Of a stretch of 64,000 nucleotides of DNA, positions 41,020 through 51,030 are shown in pieces; the first letter of the stretch is position 1; every line of letters begins with the position of its first letter. The notes beneath the pieces were generated by a model that was given only the letters and a program-made list of their open reading frames with translations, searched no databases and was not told the origin of the DNA. Source of the DNA: Pieris napi (taxonomy: Eukaryota; Arthropoda; Insecta; Lepidoptera; Pieridae); contig NC_062256.1 in NCBI RefSeq assembly GCF_905475465.1, positions 3,729,662 through 3,793,661 on the forward strand, read 5' to 3'. A program made the translations under genes and the position numbers.

Positions 41020-41589
41020 AGTTACTTCGCCTTTAGCTACCTATTTAGTAGCTACATACCAACGTATGGAATATTTTGCTATGCGGGTATAGTCATATAT
41101 ACAGGGTGGCCAAACGCAAATAGGGGAATAGGGATAGATGAGGAACCTATAAAAACAAAAAGCAATACACTCAATACACTCAATAAACAACTTAAAATAG
41201 TATGTCTATCGCAAGAACTCATCAGTACCAATCTAGTGAATATTATGAAAAAGATACAGGGATGTAGATTTTATCGAATTTTTATAAGAATAATTAGTAA
41301 AAAAAGTCAATTTTCTTATAAAAACGCAAAATAAGTTATAACTCTGCAGGGGTTGAGCTTAGAGACCTACCGTAGAACATTTTTTTGCAGCTGATGACCT
41401 CATCTATCCCCTATTTGCGTTTGATCCACGACTTTTTGACCATCCTGTATAGTCTCGCTTTTCCGGAATAAAATCTGTTTTTAGATTTTCCCTGCAATTT
41501 TTCTATACATAAAAACCTTTTTCAGAATTCAAGGAATAAATTACTCGACTTCGTTCTTTTTTTTTGCGATTCATTTTTATTTATATAGA
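41020..41589 (-). mobile_element. Helitron-like element interrupted by a MITE
   Basis: On minus it starts, after an A, TCTATATAAATAAAAATGAA at 41589 and shares AATTTATTCCTTGAATTCTG-type sequence, then beyond the MITE CGCATAGCAAAATATTCCAT and GGTATGTAGCTAC, with 37777-37965. The MITE at 41102-41447 lies between these parts. Confidence 0.5.
41102..41447. mobile_element. MITE family M4 (CAGGGTGGCC ends, TA flanks)
   Basis: The left end is CAGGGTGGCCAAACGCAAAT and AGGGGAATAGGGATAGATGAG. The right end complements this, ending GACCATCCTG, with about 15 extra bases between the tip and the CTATTTGCGTTTG block. Direct TA flanks both sides, as in mariner-type elements. The interior is AT-rich and the open frame across it is a chance one. 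Confidence 0.7.
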
Positions 41590-41879
41590 TTTACGATTTT
41601 CACTCATTTATTGTCACGGCGTATAAATAGAAATACAATTGTTTAATAAACAGATTTATTTCTCTAAACAGTAAAACAAATAAAGCAAAGCCCTTGTGTT
41701 ATATAAATATATAACCGTAACTTAACAAACGTGGAATGAACATAATCAAGTATTGCTATGTCAGACCTTGACCATGACTGCAGCGAACGGTGCGGCCCAC
41801 TCCCGCGCACCTCACTCACGTTATATAGGGCTGTCAACGTTTTATCATTATTCTCATTAACAATTTTTTTTTATAAAAT
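41590..41879. other. Unassigned stretch
   Basis: Nothing recognised; 41760-41830 is GC-richer. Confidence 0.35.
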
Positions 41880-42376
41880 AGGGGGCAAACAAGCCTATGG
41901 GACGCCTAAAAAGGTCAGTCATAGACATCCATTTTAGTTGAGTTGCCGATCTTAGAAAGAGGAGTATACTGCTTGTGGTGACTGGTAGTACTTGAATTCG
42001 TGTATGCGGTGATGTTGGTTATTTCGACTATGTGTTTGCGTATTGTTCCCACGAGAATATAAGTGCGTGCTCCTATTGCACCATGCCTCCAGCTGATAGA
42101 GGACAAGTCTGTTTTCTTTTAAATTTATGTTATTATTATTAATTACTTGATATGTCATGTGGAACATGGTGTAATGGCTGCAGCTCCTTACAAACGTTGT
42201 GTATAAAAAATGGCGATTAAAAAGAGTGGCGGAGAGTTTATTGCTAGTTCTTCTCTCCCGTTCTACGCCCTTGATTTGAGAACTGGCAGTAAATGTAAAA
42301 TTAGAAGCATTAATATGTATTTACTGACGAGTCATAACTGTAAGTTATGTTACCTATATGATTAAATGATTTTTTT
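41880..42376 (+). repeat. Dispersed repeat I fragment followed by repeat D
   Basis: 41880-41950 resembles repeat I in reverse. 42060-42376 is the longest repeat D copy: GCACCATGCCTCCAGCTGAT and AGAGGACAAGTC, then CATGTGGAACATGGTGTAAT and CTCTCCCGTTCTACGCCCTT. This copy shows the upstream part of D that the 16684 copy lacks. Confidence 0.6.
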
Positions 42377-42559
42377 TACTTTACTGTTTCTTTAAACAAT
42401 TGAAAGTCGTATCTACCACCGAGAGTCGATTCCACAGTTCGCAAAAGAATGTGTCTTGTGAAACGGGCCGTGGATGGCTTCAAATACCTACTTACCATAT
42501 GGCCCATCCAGATATTCTACAAGCATTCATAACTTAACTGAAATAAACCAAATTTTGAT

Positions 42560-42690
42560 AAAACTGGTACTTGTCTCTAAGTATAGGCTATGGAATTCAC
42601 TTCCCGCTCCCGCCTAGCTCCTTCTCTATCTTCCTTTAAATTTCTTCTGTACAAACATTACCTGTCCACATCGTATCCTTAACTTTCGTA
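42560..42690 (+). pseudogene. LINE S: reverse-transcriptase C-terminus
   Basis: It reads YRLWNSLPAPA, a stop, and after a one-base shift RLAPSLSSFKFLLYKHYLST and SYP-stop. This is the RLWNSLPxxxRxxxSLxxFKxxLxxxYL pattern of jockey-like RT ends. It is distinct in sequence from LINEs A, C and N. Confidence 0.65.
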
Positions 42691-43059
42691 TAATCTACTA
42701 ACTGACGTGAGACTGATCTTAAATTAAATTATCATGATTCATGTGCACTTTTTATTTTTTATGTATCATTTATTACTTTAGTTTGTTTTTTGTTCCTGTT
42801 TAGTTTTTTTCTTAATAACTATATGTAATTTGTATTATTGCACTTCTTGCAAAAATTATTTCATAATTTACTAAAATTTTTTTGTCTGACTGCCAAACAA
42901 CATACAAATAATTTGCAATAAAATAATATTGCGGTATTATTTAACATGTATGCTATTTTCGGACGAACAACAGACGTAATTTATTTATATTAAGATATAG
43001 GCACAGTTTCCAAGATATATGTGGACATTTTGGAGCTTGGAAGCATTAATAGATCAGTT
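42691..43059. other. Unassigned AT-rich stretch
   Basis: T-rich sequence at 42740-42830 is probably the 3' UTR of the LINE S copy. Confidence 0.35.
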
Positions 43060-43190
43060 ACTTTTTTAAAGTCCAAAACCGTCACAAAAAACCGACACCC
43101 GCTTTAGGTGTGCGCGCGAATCGTAAAAATTTACTCTCATCATTTTTCCCTAACGCGCCAAAAGAAGTATAACTTCAAAATAGTCTGGCC
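43060..43190 (-). mobile_element. Palindrome-family element, 5' end fragment
   Basis: The minus strand begins GAAGTTATACTTCTTTTGGC, then GCGTTAGGGAAAAATGATGA, TTTTTACGATTCGCGCGCAC and GGGTGTCGGTTTTTTGTGAC. This is the same order as copy 1 at 16297, and it links that copy to the tandem array at 47345. Confidence 0.65.
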
Positions 43191-43627
43191 ATCAAATCCA
43201 CCAGGTATAGAGAGAAAATTTATTAAGCACAGTACATAATAAACTCATTATATAGTCACAACTGACGTTCAAACGAAACATATATTCCAAAAATTAATAG
43301 AGGTTTTGACAGCCCTGGAGTAGTTCCGTCGTGCAAAAATTATGTAATCCCTGTTAACATACACTCCAGTCTCCTCTGAGAGGACATATAAGTAATTTGA
43401 ATAACAAATTTTAAACTTAAAATGTCTGGTAGAAATCTAAAAGTGAAATTTAAAATGAAAAATTGACGTCAAAAAATATTTACAAAAAATTAACTTTATC
43501 AATGCGACATTGTTAGGAAGTTATTTAAAACGAAATTTTTATATTTAAAAAAGCATTTTACTTTTATAAGAAATCCTGTTGCAATTGTATAATGTCATAT
43601 ATTGCCAGCCATACAGCTGTGAAGCAT
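43191..43627. other. Unassigned stretch
   Basis: Nothing recognised. Confidence 0.35.
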
Positions 43628-43629
43628 GA

Positions 43630-43740
43630 AAAAGGCCGGCAACGCACTCGCGAGCCCTCTGGCATTGAGAGTGTCCATGGGCGGCGGTATCACTTAACGT
43701 CAGGTGAGCCTCCTGCCGGTTTGCCCCCTATTCTATAAAA
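43630..43740 (+). mobile_element. LINE A 3' tail
   Basis: AAAAGGCCGGCAACGCACTC to TGCCCCCTATTCTATAAAAA; a clean copy of the tail. Confidence 0.75.
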
Positions 43741-43744
43741 AGAC

Positions 43745-44360
43745 TAACCTTAAGTGGCACCTGAAGAAGATGATATATGTTATGTTCACGCTTCTACAGA
43801 TCGTGACGTCCTGCTAACAGATTGTGTTGTGCTTACAATAAAACTTTGATGAAACTTGGTGGATCTTTTCAGCAACTCTATAGAAACATTTGTCGTCTAT
43901 TGGAAGGTTTCTAAAACATGTCGTCGATTTATTTTGGCAAACTTCCATTTTTTATATTTTTTACCTAACCTACGTTACGTGTAAGATTTTAGATTGTTTT
44001 TTATATATTCGCGGACGCTTGGCAGACCCATGCGACTTCTTCTATAAAAACTTAAGATGTCATGTGGAACATGGTGTAATGGTTGCAGCTCCTTACAAAC
44101 ATTGTGTAAAACAAACAACTTGGCGATTAAAAAGAGTGTTCTACGCCCTTGATTTGAGAACTGGCAGTAAATGTAAAATTAGAAGTATTTAATGTATATT
44201 TCTTTTTTTGACGTTCATAAGTGTATATTGTGTTACCTATATGCCTAAATGATTTTTGATTGATTGATTGACAAAAAGGTTCCCTCGGGATTTTTGTGCT
44301 GCGGGCTATTTCAGTGCGAGAAAGTTGCATGAATCTAGTTAGCACCGCGCCGTTCGTAAG
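43745..44360 (+). repeat. Dispersed repeat F, interrupted by repeat D
   Basis: F parts are 43745-44054 (TCGCGGACGCTTGGCAGACC) and 44273-44360 (TTGCATGAATCTAGTTAGCA). Repeat D fills 44055-44272, with CATGTGGAACATGGTGTAAT and CTACGCCCTTGATTTGAGAA. Compare the uninterrupted F at 13505-13745. Confidence 0.55.
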
Positions 44361-44512
44361 GCATTCAAATAGTTTGCAAACATGTATCTTATTTATCCTA
44401 ATTACATATTTCATAACTGTTTAATAGTTCTCAATTAAATATTGTTTGAGAGCAATGATAAAATAATATCTAATAAAAACTACAGTTGCAGTTGGATTAA
44501 ATTTTTGTTTTA

Positions 44513-44783
44513 GGGAGCGTACAAGTATTACGTAACGAATTTTGGGGGGGAGGGGGTCCTTTTGTAAAACGTTACGATGCAGGGCGGGGATTGAATTACG
44601 CGTTATTTTTAATATTATTTTCGATTTTCCAATACTTTACCACATAATGGTAACTTTTAGGTATAACGTCACTAGGTGGTCATGAAACATTTACTTGGGT
44701 ACAGAAAAGCGTTACGACGCGTTACATGGGGGGGGGGGTCAATAATCTCCAAAAATTTCGTGACGTAATACTTGAACGCTCCC
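44513..44783. mobile_element. Harbinger-like MITE family M5 with G-runs
   Basis: It begins GGGAGCGTACAAGTATTACG and ends GTAATACTTGAACGCTCCC, with direct TTA at 44510-44512 and 44784-44786. Both subterminal regions carry runs of eight or more G. It is 271 bp and non-coding. TIR and target site fit the PIF/Harbinger type. I know this GGGAGCGT...ACTTGNACGCTCCC layout from other arthropods. Confidence 0.85.
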
Positions 44784-45165
44784 TTACTCAAATAAGGATT
44801 TTATTATTTTAGAATATAAAAATTAAATAACAATATCAACATACATTCTATACATTCATGGTAATTGGTTTAACACAAGTCAACGAATAATAGCCCCCAT
44901 TTTTCCGATGTCATCTGCTTGAACAAGGTCTGTATCGTGCAATAACTTTCCTAAGAAGATAAGATCAACAGACGACATGGCACATAGCCACATTGTATAT
45001 TATTAAATAAAGTTTTCAATGCAAGGGAACTTTAGTTTTTTTTATATAAATGTTTAACAAAGACTGCATCATCTATAGTTTCATTTATTTTATATCTATA
45101 CTTGTTACTATTTAAATAATAGAATACTAATAATTTAAAAAGTTTGGTCCCTGTGGCAGTCACAA
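44784..45165. other. Unassigned AT-rich stretch
   Basis: Nothing recognised. Confidence 0.35.
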
Positions 45166-45169
45166 ATCA

Positions 45170-45320
45170 TTTATTCATGTAGGTAACACAATGTACACTT
45201 ATGAACGTCAAAAAAATACATTAAATGCTTCTAATTTTACATTTACTGCCAGTTCTCAAATCAAGGGCGTAGAGCGGAAGAGAAGAACTTGCTATAAACT
45301 CTCCGCCGCTCTTGTTATGT
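45170..45320 (-). repeat. Dispersed repeat D inserted in LINE E
   Basis: GTAGGTAACACAATGTACAC to AAGAGAAGAACTTGCTATAA. LINE E-like sequence precedes it (TTGGTCCCTGTGGCAG) and follows at 45360. Confidence 0.65.
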
Positions 45321-45359
45321 TTACTAAAACTCTCTTTTTTTGTAGTTTGTGTAGGTACT

Positions 45360-45510
45360 AAGGTAAGAACGAATAAGTGTGTTGAGTGAAGAAAGCTTTT
45401 GGGTCACCGGTACCTACCAGGCGCCAACTTAAATAATTCATTAGCCCCTGTCCACTAAAACCTTACGACATAAGAATACTACTCCAAAGGGTACAATATC
45501 AAAGTTGGAG
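45360..45510 (-). mobile_element. LINE E 3' region
   Basis: GGTCACCGGTACCTACCAGG and CGCCAACTTAAAT, then CTACTCCAAAGGGTACAAT. Confidence 0.6.
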
Positions 45511-45511
45511 G

Positions 45512-45636
45512 CATTGTGAGTCAAAAAGTCTGTGTTCGGCACAGGAAGCTGATTACCTTGCCTATTAGATTGACCATGAAACAGAAATCTGAGGCCCAGA
45601 CCTAAAAAGGATGTACTGCCAATGATTTATTTTTAT
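45512..45636 (+). mobile_element. SINE family A, 3' half
   Basis: TGAGTCAAAAAGTCTGTGTT to GAGGCCCAGACCTAAAAAGG. Confidence 0.7.
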
Positions 45637-45953
45637 ATAAATACATACATGTGAAAATGTTCACGTCCCCAATATAGGACACACATTTTTACATGTTATC
45701 ATTGAGAATTTTTCTATACACCTTTCTATTAATATCATATTATTTTTTTATATGGAGAATGTAATCAAACTGTTACCCAAATACCTCATTTACTGATTGC
45801 CCAAGTATTAACTATATATTGTCATGTTCCAACCGGTTCAAATCCTGTTTGTCCCGTGCCGAGTGCAACGAGTACTTGCAAAATGCTATCATATTTCTAT
45901 CAAAATAACTTACTTAGTGGAAAATAATTAAAACTTAAATTTAAAATTTTGAC

Positions 45954-46205
45954 GACCCATTGGTCTAGTGGTTAGTACCCCCCCCTGACTGCGAATCCAT
46001 GGGTCCCGGGTTCGATCCCCGGCTGAGACGAACATCGATGTGATTGATGAGCATTTGGTGTTGTGCTTAGGTCTTGGGTGTTTAAATATGTATTTATATG
46101 TCTATCTATCTATAATATGTATGTTTATCCGGTGCCTAGTACCCATAACACAAGCTTCACCAGCTTAGCATGGGACTAGGTCAATTGGTGTGAATTGTCT
46201 AATCA
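45954..46205 (+). mobile_element. SINE family B, full length
   Basis: It begins GACGACCCATTGGTCTAGTG (A-box-like) and has CCCGGGTTCGATCCCCGGCT (B-box), the TATCTATCTATAAT stretch, and CTAGGTCAATTGGTGTGAAT before an A-rich tail of eleven A at about 46206. Confidence 0.85.
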
Positions 46206-46556
46206 AAAAAAAAAAGTGCCCGTTTTCAATCTTTTGTCCCAAATAAATATTAAGTCACTACTATCAAGATAATAATTCATGTTCACTTGTTTTTAATAGT
46301 TTAATTTACATATTTTTATAATATAAAACATGGCAACCAATGGTTTATATATACAAATCCCTCTAGTAAGTAAACATTTGATTATCATCTTGTAAAGTAT
46401 TATTCATTACCAATTATTAATATCTTCAAGGTTTTAAGCCGGATGTACCTTATCATACAGTATAATTTTGAATGAAATTCGCGATGAAAATTCAGTTGTT
46501 CGTTTTGAGCTAATATCCTTATGACTAAACGATTCCAGTCACACATAGCAATTCCA

Positions 46557-46830
46557 ATAATAATAATTTATTTGCAAGAATATGGTACAAAAATAGTATG
46601 GTGGTCCAATCTAAACTTTAACTTTTTTTTAAGTATATGGGAACGAGTCTAAGGAGAAAGGGCATCGCAGGACACCCATTTTAGTGGGTGCGTTGCCGGC
46701 CTTTGACGCAACTGAGAGAGAACTTTGATTTAGGGATTCTGCCACTCATAATGGCGTGCAATATTCAGACAATCTCATTATCATCAAACAAAAAACTTGC
46801 CTAATTTTTATAGTTAGCAAGGTAGATGCT
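46557..46830 (+). repeat. Repeat J interrupted by repeat I
   Basis: J flanks are AAGAATATGGTACAAAAATA and GATTCTGCCACTCATAATGG. The insert, about 46620-46738, ends with repeat I in reverse (CACCCATTTTAGTGGGTGCG and TTGCCGGCCTTTGACG). Confidence 0.6.
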
Positions 46831-47089
46831 ATATTTATGCATAGTAAAGGATATACAAAAATGTAATTTGTGGTAAATAAATTCAAAAAATTCTACATTT
46901 TCAAAGCTTCATTGGATGTTGAGATGAAATCGCATCAAAAATGCTGATATATGTAAACAAAAGAAAGCTACACATATAGCCCTTCAAAATACCATTAATA
47001 GAGTGTATTACATTCTGGTGGTGAACTCGGGAATCCTCTTTTTTATTAAGTAACTGAAGAAATTAATTTTATTGCTTAATATATCTTAT

Positions 47090-47300
47090 TAGTACAGTCT
47101 TATTTTTGTAAAGTCAAGATCACATTGAAATTTAGTCTCTGTGGCAGTATGTAAACCTGGCAGCATTTCCTCGCTAATTGCGATACTTATTCGTTGAGCG
47201 AGGAGAGCACCAGCTCTGTGGTCACCGGTACTATCCACCAGGCGCCATTTTAAATCTTTAATTAGTGCCTGTGAACCACACGGCCCAAGAGAGAACAAAA
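47090..47300 (-). pseudogene. LINE E coding end
   Basis: The minus frame reads LGPCGSQALIKDLKWRLVDS then TGDHRAGALLAQRISIAI. The GPxxxxA...TGDxRAGxxLxQRxSIAIQRGNAA pattern is one I associate with the C-terminal coding part of insect retroelements. This copy is the best preserved in the window and helps to interpret eight smaller fragments. Confidence 0.55.
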
Positions 47301-47344
47301 TCATAGCTTTTCCTGCATTGATTTCGTCCCCTTTCAAATGGACT

Positions 47345-48165
47345 GTTATATTGCCATTTATTATATATACAACTACAATGAATATAAAAGTATGGAAAAA
47401 AGTGTGTACACGCGTTAGAAGTTATACTTCTTTGGCGTAACAAGATATAAATCTTTTCAAAGATTTTGCATCTACGTTTGTAGAAAAAACGACACTCACA
47501 GTAAAAAAACTAAAATGTTGACTAAAGCTAACTTCAGGGTGTCGGTTTTTTGTGACGGTGTGCGCGCGCATCGTAAAAATTCAAGAATACTTCAAATGTA
47601 AGATAACTGTATGTTAAAGGAGACAATTATATTTCCGTTTATTATATATTCAACTACAATGAATATAAAAGTATGGAAAAAAAGTGTGTGTACGTACAGG
47701 CGTTAAAAGTTATACTTCTTTGGCGTAACAAGATATAAATCTTTTCAAAGATTTTGTATCTACGTTTGTAGAAAAAACTACACTCACAGTAAAAAAACTA
47801 AAATGTTGACTAAAGCTAACTTCAGGGTGTCGGGTTTTTGTGACGGTGTGCGCGCGCATCGTAAAAATTCAAGAATACTTCAAATGTAAGATAACTGTAT
47901 GTTAAAGGAGACAATTATATTTCCGTTTATTATATATTCAACTACAATGAATATAAAAGTATGGAAAAAAGTGTGTACATGCGTTAGAAGTTATACTTCT
48001 TTGGCGTAACAAGGTATAAATCTTTTTAAAGATTTTGTATCTACGTTTGTAGAAAAAACGACACTCACAGTAAAAAAACTAAAATGTTGACTAAAGCTAA
48101 CTTCAGGGTGTCGGTTTTTTGTGACGGTGTGCGCGCGCATCGTAAAAATTCACTTTAAATGTAAG
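47345..48165 (-). repeat. Tandem array of a palindrome-family segment, 3 units of about 285 bp
   Basis: AACTACAATG occurs at 47371, 47652 and 47940 (281- and 288-bp steps). Each unit has a GAAGTTATACTTCTTTGGCG-type palindrome (the middle one altered to AAAAGTTATACTTC), a TTTTCAAAGATTTTG hairpin, GGGTGTCGGTTTTTTGTGAC and GTGTGCGCGCGCATCGTAAA. On minus the order matches the ends of the 16297 element. Confidence 0.85.
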
Positions 48166-48407
48166 ATAACTGTATTTTCTTACATAGCTATTTAAAAACA
48201 TTGAACCGTGGTTACGAAGCTTCAATGCTTGACAACTCTATGTTTTGAAATACGAAAATGTAACGCTCTAATGACTAAGCAAACTATTGCCCTAACATGG
48301 CTTGATGGGCGTCACGACATATAAGTGTGCTAAATTTAACAAGCTCAACGTGACACGCCACTATGGAGTTATTTGAACTATACTATATGCTCCATTTTAT
48401 TTTACTT
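48166..48407. other. Unassigned stretch
   Basis: Nothing recognised. Confidence 0.3.
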
Positions 48408-48650
48408 TTTATAGAACAAATGGACAGGAGGCTCATCTGATGTTAAGTGATAGCCCATAGCTGCTCTCAATACCAGAGGGTTCGCGAGTACGTTGCCTGC
48501 CTTTTAAGTATTGGTACGCTCTTTTCTAGAAGGATCCTAAATTGGTTCGGAAATACTTTAGTAGACAGCTGGTTCCACATAGTGGTGGTGCTCGGCCAAA
48601 ACTGCCTTAAATAGCCTTCAGTTGTGGAACGACGAAAAACCGACATGTGT
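48408..48650 (-). pseudogene. LINE A: RT C-terminus and 3' tail
   Basis: It is a reverse copy with RRSTTEG near its start, then the W-N-Q-L-S-T-K-V-F-P-N-Q-F stretch, followed by the tail ending GGAGGCTCATCTGATGTTAA on plus. Confidence 0.7.
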
Positions 48651-48669
48651 TTAAAAAAAGAAAAAAAAA

Positions 48670-48990
48670 ATATGTTTATTATGCGAAATGTTGGTATGTT
48701 ACGCTGTTTACTATACTCACGAGCCATGAGATTTATTAAATTACCGCAAATTAGCCGCCATCATCCATCGATGATGATAAAAAAAGTGCGTGCGATTTAA
48801 TTAAGGAATTTAATGAATTTAATTGTGATTAAAATATTAAAAGTGTCGAAATTGAATACTATTTGGTTCATGCTACGTTCGCCCTTGCTTACTCTCTCCC
48901 TTTTCTTCGACAAAAACGCTGCACATCTTCGTGACGCTAATATTATTATCATTGTGTTTCATCCATAAAAAATTTACCCTCAAGCGCCTA
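48670..48990 (+). mobile_element. Repeat L, copy 1 (palindrome-associated)
   Basis: TTACGCTGTTTACTATACTC, CATCATCCATCGATGATGAT, CTCCCTTTTCTTCGACAAAA and CGCTGCACATCTTCGTGACG. It ends CAAGCGCCTAAAAAAGTTTC ACTTC, with a partial GAAGT-N3-ACTTC motif. The inverted partner is at 53768-54050. Confidence 0.7.
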
Positions 48991-49009
48991 AAAAAGTTTC
49001 ACTTCAAAA

Positions 49010-49390
49010 ATATGTTTATTATGGAATATAAGATACAGGTATCACTTATTCCACGTCATTAAATTTGAATTTGTAGGCATCCCTCATCGGCAAAGAAGAC
49101 AGAGGGTGTAGGCCGAGAGAAAAAGCCGGCGTAAAAAACTCTCGGTACTCTTTTAAAATAGCAAATCATCAAACAACACTTATTTTAAAGCAAATATCGC
49201 AAATTAATTCAAAGTAGCCTGTCTAGTACTAGTCCCAGGCCCTTTTATCAACTAGATAATCGTTAACTTATAGTAAGCCTTTTTACACAGCTTCTCTTTA
49301 ATACATTTCTTAAATTTATTAAAACGCAGAGATAAAAGAGCCTCTGGGATTTTATTAAAGAAGAGTATTCCCAAAAAAAGAATTACTAAC
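49010..49390 (-). pseudogene. LINE C: RT end and 3' UTR
   Basis: It is collinear with 14583-14940 on the same strand. The coding end is damaged: AGTCCCAGGCCCTTTTATCA corresponds to the ...DKRAWD stop. The copy breaks off at about 49390. Confidence 0.75.
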
Positions 49391-49454
49391 GAATTAGAGT
49401 AGTATTAGAGTAGAGAGAGAAGTTAGGCACAGAATGCTGGTCAAAAACTGGGCA

Positions 49455-49590
49455 CTTCATCATCGGATAGTCGCTTGTCCCACAACTGAGTGTTTTTAAA
49501 GGCTATTTTTGTCCATCACCACTATGTGGAACAACCCATTCAAGTATTTTCGAATCAATTCAATCAGGTCAGCCCTCTGCCCGTTTGTGA
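49455..49590 (+). pseudogene. LINE A RT C-terminus (diverged)
   Basis: CCCACAACTGAGTGTTTTTA and CACCACTATGTGGAAC, then CATTCAAGTATTTTCGAAT, parallel 13255-13345 with deletions. Confidence 0.55.
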
Positions 49591-50711
49591 ATATTATCTA
49601 GAGTCTTCTAGATTCTTCTATTCATACTAAACACATCCGAACACTTAAGTATTCTATGTAAGCTGATGTAATCATGACTGGTTTTTCTACAGAGTTCAAC
49701 ACTCTGGTGAAAAGTGGAACAACGTGGCCCTCAACTTGCCCAATGACTAACGAATTTGCGGACGTGGGAATAAAAGTATTGAGCTTAATTAGTCAATTTA
49801 TATACAGCATTCATTAGGGATTAAAATAATATGCAATTGAAGTTATACGATGACGTAGAGCACATTTTGGTTACATTAGCTTGAATTTGATGCCTAATGT
49901 ACATATAGACACAAAACAAATTAGCATATGTGGCCCATTCTCACACAACCACCTACCCTTAACACCCACATGCACACATTTAAACACACACACCCCAGTA
50001 ATTGCTAGGTACAACACGAGTATCCATTCATTACTTTCTGAGCAGCCTCAACACCTGACCAAGATATATATATTTTATATGTAAACAATTTAGTAAAAGA
50101 ACAAATGAAAAACTATTAGTTCGTAACAAGTACCTAATAGTGGCAACACCATAGATATTGTAGGGAAGTGGCATCACCTATGTGAATTATCGCAATTCCA
50201 TTTTTAAATATAATTTTTTAATATTTGCCTTCTGGCCATGCTTAAGTTTTTAGACAGTATCGCCTTGACTTACATATCTTCCTCAATCTCGCAGGCCAAT
50301 GTTATTTTGCAAATAACTTAAGGACAAGCGGCTCAGTCTGCCATTTTAGCAACCATTATTCTGATATTATGATGGATGATAAAACGCAAAATTTAATTTT
50401 AGAACAAAATGAAGGAGGTTTTACATTTACTATTAAAACCTCTTTCATACTTTTCAGAGCATTCATGAATCACCTTAGCGAAGTCAAAGACTCGTAGTGA
50501 CGCATCATCTTATTTTTACAATATTGCAACATTAATCAAAGTCCTGTGAATGAAACAGACAATATATTCTGCATGTGTCGTTAATACTTTTATGGACAAA
50601 TATGTTCTGTGATACTGTTGTTTTTTTGTGTGACGTATACTTGACAAATTTAAGTCTAGTTCATTTGAATTAACAAATTTCACATTAACATACTCATTAG
50701 ATATACTATAA
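49591..50711. other. Unassigned stretch
   Basis: No repeat copy or domain recognised; 49940-50000 is CA-rich. Confidence 0.35.
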
Positions 50712-51030
50712 AGAACTTTAGGCGCGTTATGAAAAATTAATGAGAATGAAATTTTACGATGCGCGCGCACCGTGACACAAAATTTACAGAATGAAGTTGC
50801 CCACGGAAGAAGCTACGGCTTTGGACATAATTTAAAAACAACATTTGAATAATAATAGAATTTATGTTACACTTAATGTAAGAGAATAATAATAAATATT
50901 TATTTATTACATTTTTCAAATGTAAACTGAACTTTATTGACTATAATGACTCCTTTTCCAGTCTTTGATTATTTAATTGTAATTAATTATTTGCATGCAA
51001 TCAAAAACTATTTTTAATAATGCCAAAGTT
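50712..51030 (+). mobile_element. Palindrome-family element, copy 1b
   Basis: It is nearly identical to 16305-16629: TTTACGATGCGCGCGCACCG, ATGAAGTTGCCCACGGAAGA, TTTAATAATGCCAAAG. It lacks both terminal palindromes and the left arm of the internal stem, so it looks trimmed. Confidence 0.75.

Noticed and set aside
40819..41334. 171-codon plus frame
   Set aside because: It crosses a SINE A fragment, part of a Helitron-like copy and a MITE, so it is a chance read-through and not a gene.
43890..44192. 100-codon plus frame
   Set aside because: It spans repeat F and repeat D. The other D copies do not keep this frame.
46010..46035. Possible functional tRNA gene (GGTTCGATCCCCGG)
   Set aside because: The head lacks a closed acceptor stem and is followed by the SINE B body; the same unit recurs at 29911 and 55755.
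47420..47440. loxP-like site (TTATACTTC resembling ATAACTTCGTATA arms)
   Set aside because: The spacing and arms do not match loxP (34 bp with an 8-bp spacer); the resemblance is limited to ATAACTTC. It is better treated as part of the element family.
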